From the NCBI GenBank assembly GCA_028868825.1, contig JAGWTU010000011.1:1-64000 (forward strand): a stretch of DNA of 64,000 bases, written 5' to 3'. The notes beneath the pieces are model-generated. The model had not been told where the DNA came from. It worked only from the letters and a program-made list of their open reading frames with translations, and did no database searches. A program made the position numbers and the translations under genes. Below, piece after piece: positions 27,947 to 38,336 of the stretch (positions within the stretch are counted from its first letter, which is position 1; the number at the start of each line of letters is the position of its first letter). The DNA comes from Burkholderiales bacterium (lineage in GTDB: Bacteria > Pseudomonadota > Gammaproteobacteria > Burkholderiales > Burkholderiaceae_C).

Positions 27947-29674
27947 ATGGCCGTAGAGACCCAGGTCGAACCGCCGCAATCCACCCTCTCGGGCGTCGCC
28001 CGGGTGCTCGTCAACGCCGGCAAATTGACGCAGAAGGCGGCCGAGGAACACATCAAGGCCTCGCGCGATCGCAAGATCAGCTTCGTCTCGGCCGTCGTCG
28101 GCGCCGGCGCGATCAAGCCCGACGAACTCGCGCATTGCCTGTCGACGGCGCTGGCGCTGCCGCTGATCGATCTCAACGCGGTCGATCCGACCAAGCTGCC
28201 GCGCAACCTCGTCGACCAGAAGATCGCGGCCCAGTATCAGCTGATGGTGCTGGGCAAGCGCGGCAGCCGGCTGTTCATCGGCGCTGCCGACCCGACCGAG
28301 GCCGAGGCGGTCGAGCGCATCAAGTTCACGACCCAGCTCACGCCCGAGTGGGTGATCGTCGAATACGACAAGCTGATGCGCCAGCTCGAAGGCCAGCAGC
28401 AGACCGCCAACGAGGCGCTCGAGTCGCTGGCCAGCGCCGATTTCGAATTCGACGTCACCGACGACGAGACCGCGGCGGCCGCCGAGGCGGCCGAGGTCAC
28501 GACCGATGTCGAGGACGCGCCGGTCGTGCGCTTCCTGCAGAAGATGCTGATCGACGCCATCAACATGCGCGCGTCGGACCTCCACTTCGAGCCCTACGAG
28601 TACACCTACCGCGTGCGTTTCCGCATCGACGGCGAACTGCGCGAGATCACGCAGCCGCCGGTGGCGATCAAGGAGAAGCTGGCGTCGCGCATCAAGGTCA
28701 TTTCGCGCATGGACATCGCCGAGAAGCGCGTGCCCCAGGACGGGCGCATGAAGCTCAAGTTCGGCACCAAGGCGATCGACTTCCGCGTCAGCACGCTGCC
28801 GACGCTGTTCGGCGAGAAGGTCGTGATCCGTATCCTCGACCCGTCGAGCGCCAAGCTCGGCATCGAGGCGCTGGGCTACGAGAAGATCGAGAAGGACCGC
28901 CTGCTGACGGCGATCGCGCGCCCCTACGGGATGATCCTCGTCACCGGGCCGACCGGCAGCGGCAAGACGGTGTCGCTCTACACCTGCCTGAACATCCTCA
29001 ACCAGCCCGGCGTGAACATCGCCACGGTCGAGGATCCGGCCGAAATCAACCTGCCCGGCGTCAACCAGGTCAATGTCAACGACAAGGCCGGACTGACCTT
29101 CGCCGCCGCGCTCAAGTCGTTCCTGCGCCAGGATCCGGACATCATCATGGTCGGCGAGATCCGCGACCTCGAAACCGCCGACATCGCGCTCAAGGCGGCG
29201 CAGACCGGCCACATGGTGATGAGCACGCTGCACACCAACGACGCGCCGACGACACTGACGCGGCTGCTGAACATGGGCGTGGCGCCGTTCAACATCGCCT
29301 CCAGTGTGCTGTTGATCACGGCGCAGCGTCTGGCACGCAAGCTGTGCGAGAACTGCAAGAAGCCGGCCGATTACCCTCGCGATTCGCTGCTCAAGGCGGG
29401 CTACAAGCCCGAGGACATCGACGGCAACTGGAAGCCGTACCGTGCCGTCGGCTGTTCGGCTTGCAACAACGGATACAAAGGACGGGTCGGGATTTACCAG
29501 GTGATGCCGATAACAGAGGCGATCCAACGCATCATCCTCACCGAGGGGACGGCGCTGGACATCGCCAAGCAGGCCGAGGCCGACGGCGTTCGCGACCTGC
29601 GTCAATCGGGGCTGATCAAGGTCCGCGCCGGCGTCACGACGCTCGAGGAAGTGATCACCGTCACCAACGAATAG
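27947..29674 (+). CDS. pilB: Type IV pilus assembly ATPase PilB
   Basis: 575 residues. It powers pilin polymerisation at the inner membrane. The N-terminal MshEN-like domain runs to about residue 150. The ATPase has the Asp box, Walker A GPTGSGKT at residues 334-341, Walker B around DPDIIMVGEIRD, and a His box STLHTNDAPTTLTRL. A C-terminal four-cysteine zinc motif (CENC ... CSAC) is present as in true PilB. It is the first gene of pilB-pilC-pilD-coaE-zapD-yacG. Spacing to pilC is 36 bp. ATG 27947 begins MAVETQVEPPQSTLSG; no strong ribosome site is seen. Confidence 0.95.
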   Translation: MAVETQVEPPQSTLSGVARVLVNAGKLTQKAAEEHIKASRDRKISFVSAVVGAGAIKPDELAHCLSTALALPLIDLNAVDPTKLPRNLVDQKIAAQYQLMVLGKRGSRLFIGAADPTEAEAVERIKFTTQLTPEWVIVEYDKLMRQLEGQQQTANEALESLASADFEFDVTDDETAAAAEAAEVTTDVEDAPVVRFLQKMLIDAINMRASDLHFEPYEYTYRVRFRIDGELREITQPPVAIKEKLASRIKVISRMDIAEKRVPQDGRMKLKFGTKAIDFRVSTLPTLFGEKVVIRILDPSSAKLGIEALGYEKIEKDRLLTAIARPYGMILVTGPTGSGKTVSLYTCLNILNQPGVNIATVEDPAEINLPGVNQVNVNDKAGLTFAAALKSFLRQDPDIIMVGEIRDLETADIALKAAQTGHMVMSTLHTNDAPTTLTRLLNMGVAPFNIASSVLLITAQRLARKLCENCKKPADYPRDSLLKAGYKPEDIDGNWKPYRAVGCSACNNGYKGRVGIYQVMPITEAIQRIILTEGTALDIAKQAEADGVRDLRQSGLIKVRAGVTTLEEVITVTNE

Positions 29675-29710
29675 GCGCCCAGGCGCAACCCCACCACCTG
29701 ACGCAAACCC

Positions 29711-30931
29711 ATGGCCACAGCAACGCTCGCCAAGCCCGGCAAGGAAGTCATCTTCGAGTGGGAGGGCAAGGACCGCAACGGCAAGGTCGTGCGCGGCGAG
29801 ATGCGCGCCGGCGGCGAGGCCGTCGTCAACGCCAGCCTGCGCCGCCAGGGCATCCTCGTCAGCAAGGTCAAGAAGCGCCGCAGCAGCGGCGGCCGCTCGA
29901 TCAAGCAGAAGGACATCGCGATCTTCACGCGCCAGCTGGCGACGATGATGAAGGCGGGCGTGCCGCTGCTGCAGTCGTTCGACATCGTCGGCCGCGGCTC
30001 GACGAATCCGCGCATGACCAAGCTGCTCAACGACATCCGCACCGATGTCGAGACCGGCACCAGCCTGTCGGCCGCGTTCCGCAAGCATCCGATGCATTTC
30101 GACGCGCTGTACTGCAACCTCGTCGAGGCCGGCGAGGCGGGCGGTATCCTCGAAGCGCTGCTCGACCGCCTGGCGATCTACCAGGAGAAGACGATCGCGA
30201 TCAAGGGCAAGATCAAGTCGGCGCTGATGTACCCGATCGCGGTGCTCGTCGTCGCCTTCGTCGTGCTGACCGTGATCATGATCTTCGTCATCCCGGCCTT
30301 CGAGGACGTCTTCAAGTCCTTCGGCGGTGAACTGCCGCTGCCGACCCAGGTCGTGATCGCGATGTCGAAGTTCTTCGTCCAATGGTGGTGGCTGATCTTC
30401 GGCATCCTCGGCGGCGGGCTCTATTTTTTCTTCCAGAGCTGGAAACGCAGCGAGAAGATGCAGATCGCGATGGACCGGCTGCTGCTGCGCATCCCGGTGT
30501 TCGGCGACCTCATCCTCAAATCGGTGATCGCGCGCTGGACGCGCACGCTGTCGACGATGTTCGCCGCGGGCGTGCCGCTGGTGGAGGCGCTCGACTCGGT
30601 CGGCGGCGCGTCGGGCAACGCCGTCTACGCGATCGCGACCGAGCAGATCCAGAAGGACGTCTCGACCGGGTCGGCGCTGACGACCTCGATGACGACGACC
30701 GGTGTCTTCCCGACCATGGTGCTGCAGATGGCGGCGATCGGCGAGGAATCGGGTTCGCTCGATCACATGCTGGGCAAGGCGGCCGAGTTCTACGAGGAAG
30801 AGGTCGACGAGATGGTCAAGGGCCTGTCGAGCCTGATGGAACCGTTCATCATCGTCATCCTCGGTGTGCTCATCGGCGGCATCGTGGTCTCGATGTACCT
30901 GCCGATCTTCAAGCTCGGTTCCGTCGTCTAG
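29711..30931 (+). CDS. pilC: Type IV pilus inner-membrane platform protein PilC
   Basis: 406 residues. Two T2SF/GspF domains repeat the same pattern: FTRQLATMMKAGVPLLQSFDI near residue 75, and WTRTLSTMFAAGVPLVEALDSV near residue 280. The membrane helices are around 175-195, 220-245 and 380-400. A soluble N-terminal domain precedes (FEWEGKDRNGKVVRGEMRA). The protein joins the PilB motor to the pilin pool in the inner membrane. The prepilin peptidase gene begins 1 bp after the stop (TAGCGTG), so translation is coupled. Confidence 0.95.
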   Translation: MATATLAKPGKEVIFEWEGKDRNGKVVRGEMRAGGEAVVNASLRRQGILVSKVKKRRSSGGRSIKQKDIAIFTRQLATMMKAGVPLLQSFDIVGRGSTNPRMTKLLNDIRTDVETGTSLSAAFRKHPMHFDALYCNLVEAGEAGGILEALLDRLAIYQEKTIAIKGKIKSALMYPIAVLVVAFVVLTVIMIFVIPAFEDVFKSFGGELPLPTQVVIAMSKFFVQWWWLIFGILGGGLYFFFQSWKRSEKMQIAMDRLLLRIPVFGDLILKSVIARWTRTLSTMFAAGVPLVEALDSVGGASGNAVYAIATEQIQKDVSTGSALTTSMTTTGVFPTMVLQMAAIGEESGSLDHMLGKAAEFYEEEVDEMVKGLSSLMEPFIIVILGVLIGGIVVSMYLPIFKLGSVV

Positions 30932-30932
30932 C

Positions 30933-31874
30933 GTGGAGTCGTTCTTCGCGGGGCTGCCGCTCGACCTCCTCCTCTCGCCCTGGGCCCTGGCGCTGGTCGG
31001 GCTCATGGTCGGCAGCTTCCTCAACGTCGTCGTGCATCGGCTGCCGCTGATGCTCGAGCGGCAATGGTGGGGCGACGTCCATGGCCAGTTCGGCGACGCC
31101 GATTCCTACCGCCGCGTCTTTGGCGCGGCGTTGCCGAAACCGCTGGCCGAATCCGGCGCCGCGCTGGAGACCGCGATGGCCGCGCTCAAGCCGCTGTCGC
31201 TGGCGCGACCGGCCTCGCGCTGCCCGAGCTGCGGCCACCGCATCCGCTGGTACGAGAACATCCCGCTCGTGAGCTGGATCGCGCTGCGCGGGCGCTGCTC
31301 GGCGTGCAAGGCGGCGATCGGGCTGCGCTACCCCGTGGTCGAATTCCTCTCGGCGCTGGCCTTCGCCGCCTGCGCCTGGCATTACGGACCGCACCCGACG
31401 ACGCTGCTGTGGTGCGCCGTGGCAGCGACGCTGCTGGCGCTGGCCCTCATCGACTGGGACACCACGGTGCTGCCCGACGACCTCACGCTGCCGTTGCTGT
31501 GGGCCGGCCTGGGCGCCGCGGCGCTCGACTGGCTGCCCGGCCTCAGCGCGGCGCAGTCGATCGGCGGCGCCGTCGCCGGTTACGGCTCGCTGTGGGCGGT
31601 GTACTGGCTGTTCAAGCTCGCCACCGGCAAGGAAGGCATGGGCTACGGCGACTTCAAGCTGCTGGGGGCGCTCGGCGCCTGGCTCGGCTGGCAGGCGATC
31701 CTGCCGATCGTGCTGATGGCCTCGGTGCTCGGCGCCGTGATCGGCCTCGTGATGAAGGCCACCGGCTCGCTGCGCGAAGGGCGCTTCGTGCCCTTCGGGC
31801 CGTTCCTCGCCGGCGGCGGCCTGGTCGTGATGCTCGCCGGTCTGCCGACCGTGCTGGGGTGGATGGGCTGGTGA
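30933..31874 (+). CDS. pilD: Prepilin peptidase / N-methyltransferase PilD
   Basis: 313 residues. It cuts the leader peptide of type IV prepilins and related pseudopilins and methylates the new N-terminus. The first helix has GSFLNVVVHRLP. A four-cysteine domain (CPSC...CSAC) follows. Both aspartates of the GxGD-type peptidase are present: one in ALIDWDTTVLPDDLTLP and the other in GYGDFKLLGALGAWLGW. About 45 residues between the first helix and the cysteines are typical for betaproteobacterial PilD. GTG 30933 starts 1 bp after pilC. The TGA overlaps the coaE ATG by one base. Confidence 0.94.
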   Translation: MESFFAGLPLDLLLSPWALALVGLMVGSFLNVVVHRLPLMLERQWWGDVHGQFGDADSYRRVFGAALPKPLAESGAALETAMAALKPLSLARPASRCPSCGHRIRWYENIPLVSWIALRGRCSACKAAIGLRYPVVEFLSALAFAACAWHYGPHPTTLLWCAVAATLLALALIDWDTTVLPDDLTLPLLWAGLGAAALDWLPGLSAAQSIGGAVAGYGSLWAVYWLFKLATGKEGMGYGDFKLLGALGAWLGWQAILPIVLMASVLGAVIGLVMKATGSLREGRFVPFGPFLAGGGLVVMLAGLPTVLGWMGW

Positions 31875-32503
31875 TGCGTGCCGTGCCGACGCTGGGCTTG
31901 ACCGGCGGCATCGGCAGCGGCAAGAGCACGGTGGCGCAGCGGCTCGTCGAGCGCGGCGCCCACCTCGTCGATACCGATGCCATCGCGCGCGAACTGACGC
32001 TGGCCGGCGGCGCGGCGATCCCGGCGCTGGCGGCTGAATTCGGCGCCGAAGCGATCGCCGCCGACGGCGCGCTGGACCGCGCCTGGATGCGGCAGCGGGC
32101 CTTCGACGATGCCACCGCGAAGTCGCGGCTCGAGGCCATCCTGCACCCGCTGATCGGCGCCGAGGCGCGCCGGCGCGGCGCCGCGCATGGCGGCCGGCCG
32201 GTCGTCTACGACGTGCCGCTGCTCGCCGAATCGCGCGGCGCCTGGCGGGCGCGCTGCGACCGCATCCTCGTCGTCGACTGCGCCGTCGAGACCCAGGCCC
32301 TGCGCGTCGCCGCACGGCCCGGATGGTCGGTCGAGGCCGCGCGGCGGGTGATCGCGCAACAGGCCGGCCGCGCCGCGCGGCGCGCGGTCGCCGATGCCGT
32401 GATCCACAACGACGGCATCGACCTCGCTGCACTGGCGTTCGAGGTCGACCGCTTCATGGATTGGTGGCTGGGCCGCGACGAAAGCCCCACCGCCGCGCGC
32501 TGA
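31874..32503 (+). CDS. coaE: Dephospho-CoA kinase
   Basis: 209 residues. It phosphorylates dephospho-CoA to CoA, the last step of CoA synthesis. Walker A is GLTGGIGSGKST near the N-terminus. DTDAIAREL carries the substrate Asp, VVYDVPLLAES is the conserved LID-side motif, and HNDG ends the core. It is slightly degenerate around residues 140-175, with the usual RVAARPGWSVEAARRVIAQQ pattern reading as the R-x(n)-Q-x helix. It lies between pilD (shared base) and zapD in the normal order of this operon. Confidence 0.94.
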   Translation: MRAVPTLGLTGGIGSGKSTVAQRLVERGAHLVDTDAIARELTLAGGAAIPALAAEFGAEAIAADGALDRAWMRQRAFDDATAKSRLEAILHPLIGAEARRRGAAHGGRPVVYDVPLLAESRGAWRARCDRILVVDCAVETQALRVAARPGWSVEAARRVIAQQAGRAARRAVADAVIHNDGIDLAALAFEVDRFMDWWLGRDESPTAAR

Positions 32504-32583
32504 GCCCTCGTGATGCGGGGCCTGTGGAACAATCACTGCAGGTCGATGTCGCATCCGCGTCGCCCACCGATGGTGAGCCTGAC

Positions 32584-33339
32584 TTGATTCTTTACGAATA
32601 CCCGTTCAACGAAGGCATAAGAACGATGCTGCGGCTCGAGCATCTGTTCGCTCGCCTGAACCTGCTCGTCGCGCGCGATGCGCCGGTCGACCATCATTTC
32701 GCGCTCGCGACGCTGTTCGAGATCATGGACGTCGCCTCGCGCGCCGACCTCAAGAGCGACGTGCTCAAGGAACTCGAGCGCCACCGCAGCCAGTTGCAGG
32801 GGTTCCGCGGCCATCCCGGCATTTCGGAGCAGGCGCTCGACGAGGTCGTCGCGCGCATCGACCAGGCCTTCGACGGCCTGAACCAGCTGCAGGGCAAGGC
32901 CGGCCAGAGCCTGGCCGCGAACGACTGGCTGATGAGCATCCGCAGCCGCATCAACATACCCGGCGGCACCTGCGAGTTCGACCTGCCGGCGTACTACGCC
33001 TGGCAGCAGCATGAGCCGGCACGCCGCCGCGCCGACCTTGCCGGCTGGGTGGCCACGCTGACGCCGCTGGCGCAGGCGCTGCAAGTCCTGCTCGGCCTGC
33101 TGCGCGACAGCGGCAGCCCGCAGCGCATGCTGGCGCCCGCGGGGCATTTCCAGCAGAGCCTGCCGGCCGGCAAGGTCTATCAATTGCTGCGCGTTCGTGT
33201 CGATCCGGACAGTGGCCTTGTCCCCGAGATCACCGGTCACCGGCTGATGGTGGCGGTGCGCTTCATGCGCCCCGATGCCGAGGGCAAGTTGCGCAACGCC
33301 GGCACCGACGCCACGTTCGAGCTCGCGCTCTGCGCCTGA
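32584..33339 (+). CDS. zapD: Cell division protein ZapD
   Basis: 251 residues, all of the DUF1342/YacF family. ZapD bundles FtsZ filaments at the division ring. The start LYEYPFNEGIRTMLRLEHLF is the hallmark, followed by the helical N-domain and a beta-rich C-domain (LLRVRVDPDSGLVPEI). There is no ATG at the usual position. TTG at 32584 fits the family start and has GGTGAG at 32572-32577 as ribosome site. A GTG at 32524 would add 20 unlike residues. It is in the coaE-zapD-yacG segment conserved in proteobacteria. Confidence 0.9.
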   Translation: MILYEYPFNEGIRTMLRLEHLFARLNLLVARDAPVDHHFALATLFEIMDVASRADLKSDVLKELERHRSQLQGFRGHPGISEQALDEVVARIDQAFDGLNQLQGKAGQSLAANDWLMSIRSRINIPGGTCEFDLPAYYAWQQHEPARRRADLAGWVATLTPLAQALQVLLGLLRDSGSPQRMLAPAGHFQQSLPAGKVYQLLRVRVDPDSGLVPEITGHRLMVAVRFMRPDAEGKLRNAGTDATFELALCA

Positions 33340-33349
33340 GGCGGCAGTC

Positions 33350-33559
33350 GTGAATACACCAGCGCCGCGTCAGGTGCCTTGCCCGAACTGCCGCGCGCCG
33401 ACGCTGTTCGGCGCAGCCAACCCCTGGCGGCCGTTCTGCAGCCAGCGTTGCCGCGGCGCCGACCTCGGCGCCTGGGCCAGCGAGCGCTTCCGCGTCCCGG
33501 CCGAACTGCCGACCGAGGACGACGCCTCCATTCCTGCGGCGCCGCCGCCGGCCGACTGA
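33350..33559 (+). CDS. yacG: DNA gyrase inhibitor YacG
   Basis: 69 residues. The zinc-binding module has CPNC at residues of about 11-14 and CSQRC near 31-35. RPFCSQRCRGADLGAWASERFRVP is the family signature, and the tail is acidic and Pro-rich. YacG binds the GyrB C-terminal part and blocks gyrase. The GTG start at 33350 is 10 bp after zapD; no ATG is available. It is the last gene of the pil operon. Confidence 0.92.
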   Translation: MNTPAPRQVPCPNCRAPTLFGAANPWRPFCSQRCRGADLGAWASERFRVPAELPTEDDASIPAAPPPAD

Positions 33560-33621
33560 GAGGCCGGCCGCGGTCCTGGGTGCTGGCCGGTCGACATTCG
33601 GGTCGGGATGCGAGGCCACCC

Positions 33622-33650
33622 CTTGAAGTGGCGCATTGAATCCCTATAAT
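33622..33650 (+). promoter_or_regulatory. groESL promoter with sigma-70 and sigma-32 features
   Basis: CTTGAAG (33622-33628) and CCCTATAAT (33642-33650) are 13 bases apart, which fits a heat-shock sigma-32 promoter. TTGAAG and TATAAT with a 16-bp spacer also read as a sigma-70 promoter. Ten bases further is the CIRCE operator, so transcription would begin just at or inside the operator. Confidence 0.75.
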
Positions 33651-33659
33651 TCCATGCTG

Positions 33660-33686
33660 CTAGCACTCGTGTCCGTCGAGTGCTAA
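33660..33686. promoter_or_regulatory. CIRCE operator (HrcA binding site)
   Basis: CTAGCACTC - 9 bases - GAGTGCTAA, matching the CIRCE consensus TTAGCACTC-N9-GAGTGCTAA with one change in the first base. It lies between the promoter and groES, where HrcA repressor would block transcription until heat or misfolded protein draws GroEL away. hrcA is not in the window. Confidence 0.93.
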
Positions 33687-33784
33687 CGATCGAAGGCGAA
33701 AGCAAGTCATCGATGGTCGCATGTCAGTGATTGCTGACTTCGGCAATTGCTCCCAACGTAGTGCCCTTATCCCAAGGAGATGTT

Positions 33785-34075
33785 ATGAAACTTCGTCCGT
33801 TGCACGATCGCGTGATCGTCAAGCGCCTGGAACAGGAAACCAAGACCGCCTCCGGCATCGTGATCCCCGACAACGCCGCCGAGAAGCCCGATCAGGGCGA
33901 AGTCCTGGCCGTCGGCCCCGGCAAGCGCAGCGACAAGGGCGACTTCATCGTCCTCAACATCAAGGTCGGCGACCGCGTGCTGTTCGGCAAGTACAGCGGC
34001 CAGACCGTCAAGGTCGACGGCGACGAGCTGCTCGTGATGCGCGAAGAGGATCTCTTCGCCGTCGTCGAGAAGTAA
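33785..34075 (+). CDS. groES: Co-chaperonin GroES
   Basis: 96 residues. [18 protein letters not shown] is the standard start. The mobile loop [14 protein letters not shown] follows, then [26 protein letters not shown]. GroES caps GroEL. AAGGAGA at 33774-33780 is a strong ribosome site before ATG 33785; an upstream in-frame start at 33731 is not needed. The gene follows the sigma-32/CIRCE control region and is 33 bp before groEL. Confidence 0.97.
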   Translation: MKLRPLHDRVIVKRLEQETKTASGIVIPDNAAEKPDQGEVLAVGPGKRSDKGDFIVLNIKVGDRVLFGKYSGQTVKVDGDELLVMREEDLFAVVEK

Positions 34076-35758
<1,683 letters not shown>

Positions 35759-35797
35759 TCCGGCCGCGCATCGGGCTGCGGCCCGATACGCACCGCA

Positions 35798-35833
35798 GGC
35801 CCGCGCGTCCAACGACGCGCGGGCCTTTTCTTT
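35798..35833 (+). terminator. Rho-independent terminator after groEL
   Basis: An 11-bp perfect stem, GGCCCGCGCGT with ACGCGCGGGCC, and loop CCAACG are followed by TTTTCTTT. It lies 40 bp after the groEL stop. A smaller hairpin (ATCGGGC/GCCCGAT) precedes it near 35770-35787. Confidence 0.92.
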
Positions 35834-35965
35834 GCCATTGCTCCTGACATCGATCGGGGCCGACCGAGGTACCGATCACGGTGGCCTGCAATCCGTCGTC
35901 TGGAACCGTTTTGCGGCCCTTATCCCATTCTCACGCCTAGTCCTTGATCGGATAATGGTCGAGAT

Positions 35966-37588
35966 ATGGCTGCCCGCAACTGGCCCCCCGCGATGCAGCA
36001 GTTCGTCGACGACGAGCTGTTGCGCGGCCCGTTGCTGCTCGACCAGGTGGTCGAGGGCGCGATCGACGGTCTGCGCAAGGCCATCCCCGGCATGGCGCTG
36101 GGCCAGCGCACGGCGCTCAGCGACCTGATGCAATCGCTGCAGTCGCAGCGCGGGCGGGTGTCCGAATACTTCATGGTCTCGCTGCGGCGACAGGTCGACG
36201 AGGCCTTGAACCAGCCCTCCCCGTCGGCGGGGGCCAAGACGACGCGGCTGCAGTCCCTCGCGCTCGTCGAGGAAGACGAGGTGGCCGTCAACGTCGAGAT
36301 CGCGCATGCGGTCGAGATCGTCAAGAGCACGGCCGAATACGAGATCCGCGAGCTGCAGACCTACACCTCGGCCCTGGCCGGTGACATGGACATGGCGCAC
36401 CTGAACAACCCGTTCAGGCCCGAAACCTACGCCAACGCCTTGTGGGCCGGATCGCAGGCGCTGCCGCTGTCGCGCGGGCACCAGATCGCCTTCATGCGCC
36501 ACGCGTCGACGCCGCTGGCGCAGCTGCTGCGCCGCAGCTATGCCGCCGCCTGCTCGCGCCTGGAATCGATGGGTGTCGAACCGGCGGCCTACCGGACGAT
36601 GATCCTGCCGTCGGGCTCGCGGCGCGGTTCCCGCCCGCCGGAAGCCGACGTCGAGATCGACCTCTACGCCATCCGCGACAGCATGCCGGCGCCGCTGACC
36701 GCCTCGGCATCGCCGCACTTCGTCCATGCGAGCCCTCCGGTGCGCGAAACCTGGCGTGCAGTGGCCGATGCCGCACCCAACCTCGTCGACCGCCAGGCGG
36801 TCGAGCTCGTCAGCCGGCTGTTCGATGCGATGGCCTCCGACGACCGGGTGCCGCCCGATGTCAGCCTCATCGTCTCGCGCCTGCAGGGCCCGGCGTTGCG
36901 CCTGTCGCTGCGCGACTCGACGCTGCTCGACCAGGACCAGCATCCGCTGTGGCGCTTCATCAACGACCTCGTCTTCGAAGCCGAGATGGTGCCCGACGCG
37001 GCCGACCCCGAGCGCGCGCTGCTGCTGAAGACGGCGCAGTTGGCCGTCGACCAGGTGGCGAGCGAAACCGAACAGAGCGCCGGCCTGTACCGCTGGGCGC
37101 TGGATCGGATGCAGTCGCTGTTGAACAAGAGCCTGACGCGTCGCCTGGCCGCGGCGTCGAGCCAGATCGGCGCGCTGCACCGCTTCGAGGACCGGCTCAC
37201 CGCCGGCAACGTCGTGCCGTCGTCGCTGCACGGCATGCTCGACGTGCCCCAACTCGACACCGTGCCGGCCGAACTCCTCGACGCCACGCCGCCGGCGCCG
37301 CAGGCGGCCGATGGTTCAAAGGCCTGGCTCGAGTCGCTCAAGCCCGGCGCCTGGGTGCGCATGTTCCTGCAGAGCCGCTGGCACCACGCGCGCCTGTTGT
37401 GGGTCGGCGATCGTCGCGAGATCTGGCTCTTCGGCGACGGCGCCTCCGACGCGACCTGGGCCGTGCGCCGCAGCGCGCTGCTGCTGATGCACGAATCGAA
37501 GCTCGCGAAGACGCTGCTGCGGCGCTCGATCGTCGGCACCGCCGCGGCGCGCGTGCAGCATCAGGTGGCCGCTGCCGCCGTGGCCTGA
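35966..37588 (+). CDS. DUF1631 family protein
   Basis: 540 residues. The sequence is mostly helical, with the motif LNNPFRPETYANALW and a later LQSRWHHARLLWVGDRREIWLFGDG, both typical of DUF1631 proteins. The family has been linked in some bacteria to cyclic-di-GMP binding through a PilZ-like C-terminal part. The segment from about residue 460 on (VRMFLQSRWHHARLLWVG) has that flavour, but the RxxxR and DxSxxG motifs of a PilZ site are not clear, so binding is not claimed. No signal peptide is present. The last 28 bp overlap the engB stop on the other strand. ATG 35966 follows a GGTCGAGAT sequence. Confidence 0.8.
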   Translation: MAARNWPPAMQQFVDDELLRGPLLLDQVVEGAIDGLRKAIPGMALGQRTALSDLMQSLQSQRGRVSEYFMVSLRRQVDEALNQPSPSAGAKTTRLQSLALVEEDEVAVNVEIAHAVEIVKSTAEYEIRELQTYTSALAGDMDMAHLNNPFRPETYANALWAGSQALPLSRGHQIAFMRHASTPLAQLLRRSYAAACSRLESMGVEPAAYRTMILPSGSRRGSRPPEADVEIDLYAIRDSMPAPLTASASPHFVHASPPVRETWRAVADAAPNLVDRQAVELVSRLFDAMASDDRVPPDVSLIVSRLQGPALRLSLRDSTLLDQDQHPLWRFINDLVFEAEMVPDAADPERALLLKTAQLAVDQVASETEQSAGLYRWALDRMQSLLNKSLTRRLAAASSQIGALHRFEDRLTAGNVVPSSLHGMLDVPQLDTVPAELLDATPPAPQAADGSKAWLESLKPGAWVRMFLQSRWHHARLLWVGDRREIWLFGDGASDATWAVRRSALLLMHESKLAKTLLRRSIVGTAAARVQHQVAAAAVA

Positions 37589-38274
37589 GCCGGCGGGTGC
37601 GTCCAGCCGTACAGCGTCTCGGCGACGTCGCCCAGGCCCTGGCGCGACAACGCCGAGAACAGCGCCACGCCGATATCGGAAGCCTCGGTCGAGACCTCGC
37701 CCAGCAGTGCCTGCGCCTGCTCGAGCGCGCGCCGGGCGTCGCTGCGGTTGAGCTTGTCGGCCTTCGTCAGCAGCGCCAGCAGGCGCACCTCGCCGTTGAC
37801 CAGCCGCGGCTCGATGAGCGCGAGCAGCCGGCGGTCGAGATCGGTGAAGCCGAGTCGCGAATCGATCATCAGCACCACGCCATGCAGCGGCCGGCGCAGC
37901 TGCAGGTAGTCGGCCATCACCTCCTGCCAGCGCAGCTTGGCGCTGCGTTCGACGGCCGCGTAGCCGTAGCCCGGCAGGTCGGCAAAGAGCGCATCGGGCG
38001 CGTCCTTGGGGCCGACCTCGAACAGGTTGATGTGCTGCGTGCGACCCGGCGTGCGCGACGCGAAGGCGAGCCGCCGCTGCTGCGCGAGCTCGTTGATCGC
38101 GGTCGACTTGCCGGCATTGCTGCGGCCGACGAAGGCGATCTCCGGAAGTTCGCTCGCCGGCAGCTGATCGAGGCGGCTGGCCGTGGTGAGAAAGCGCGCG
38201 CCATGGGTCCAGGCGAGGGCGGTCCGGGCGGCGTCACCGGGGGGCGGGCGGGGGGGGTGCAAGGCAGCAGTCAT
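37561..38274 (-). CDS. engB: Ribosome biogenesis GTP-binding protein EngB (YihA/YsxC)
   Basis: 237 residues. The circular G domain has G1 GRSNAGKST, the G2/switch region with RTQHINLFEV, G3 DLPGYGYA, G4 TKADKL and a serine-containing G5. The Pro-rich N-terminal tail (HPPRPPPGDAARTALAW) precedes the core. EngB helps assemble the 50S subunit. ATG 38274 is taken; the frame is open up to 38355 but the extra part is poor. It is divergent from the cytochrome c4 gene across 62 bp, the usual Burkholderiales arrangement. Confidence 0.94.
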   Translation of the reverse strand: MTAALHPPRPPPGDAARTALAWTHGARFLTTASRLDQLPASELPEIAFVGRSNAGKSTAINELAQQRRLAFASRTPGRTQHINLFEVGPKDAPDALFADLPGYGYAAVERSAKLRWQEVMADYLQLRRPLHGVVLMIDSRLGFTDLDRRLLALIEPRLVNGEVRLLALLTKADKLNRSDARRALEQAQALLGEVSTEASDIGVALFSALSRQGLGDVAETLYGWTHPPAQATAAAAT

Positions 38275-38336
38275 GGTGCATTGTAAAATTCGCCGGTTTA
38301 CGCCCTCGCGCGTTTGAGATGTTGAAGGCCTGTCGC

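Noticed and set aside
27887..31024. Open frame of 1045 codons on the minus strand
   Set aside because: Antisense to pilB and pilC. Its composition (many Asp, His, Arg, Val) is that of the reverse frame of real genes.
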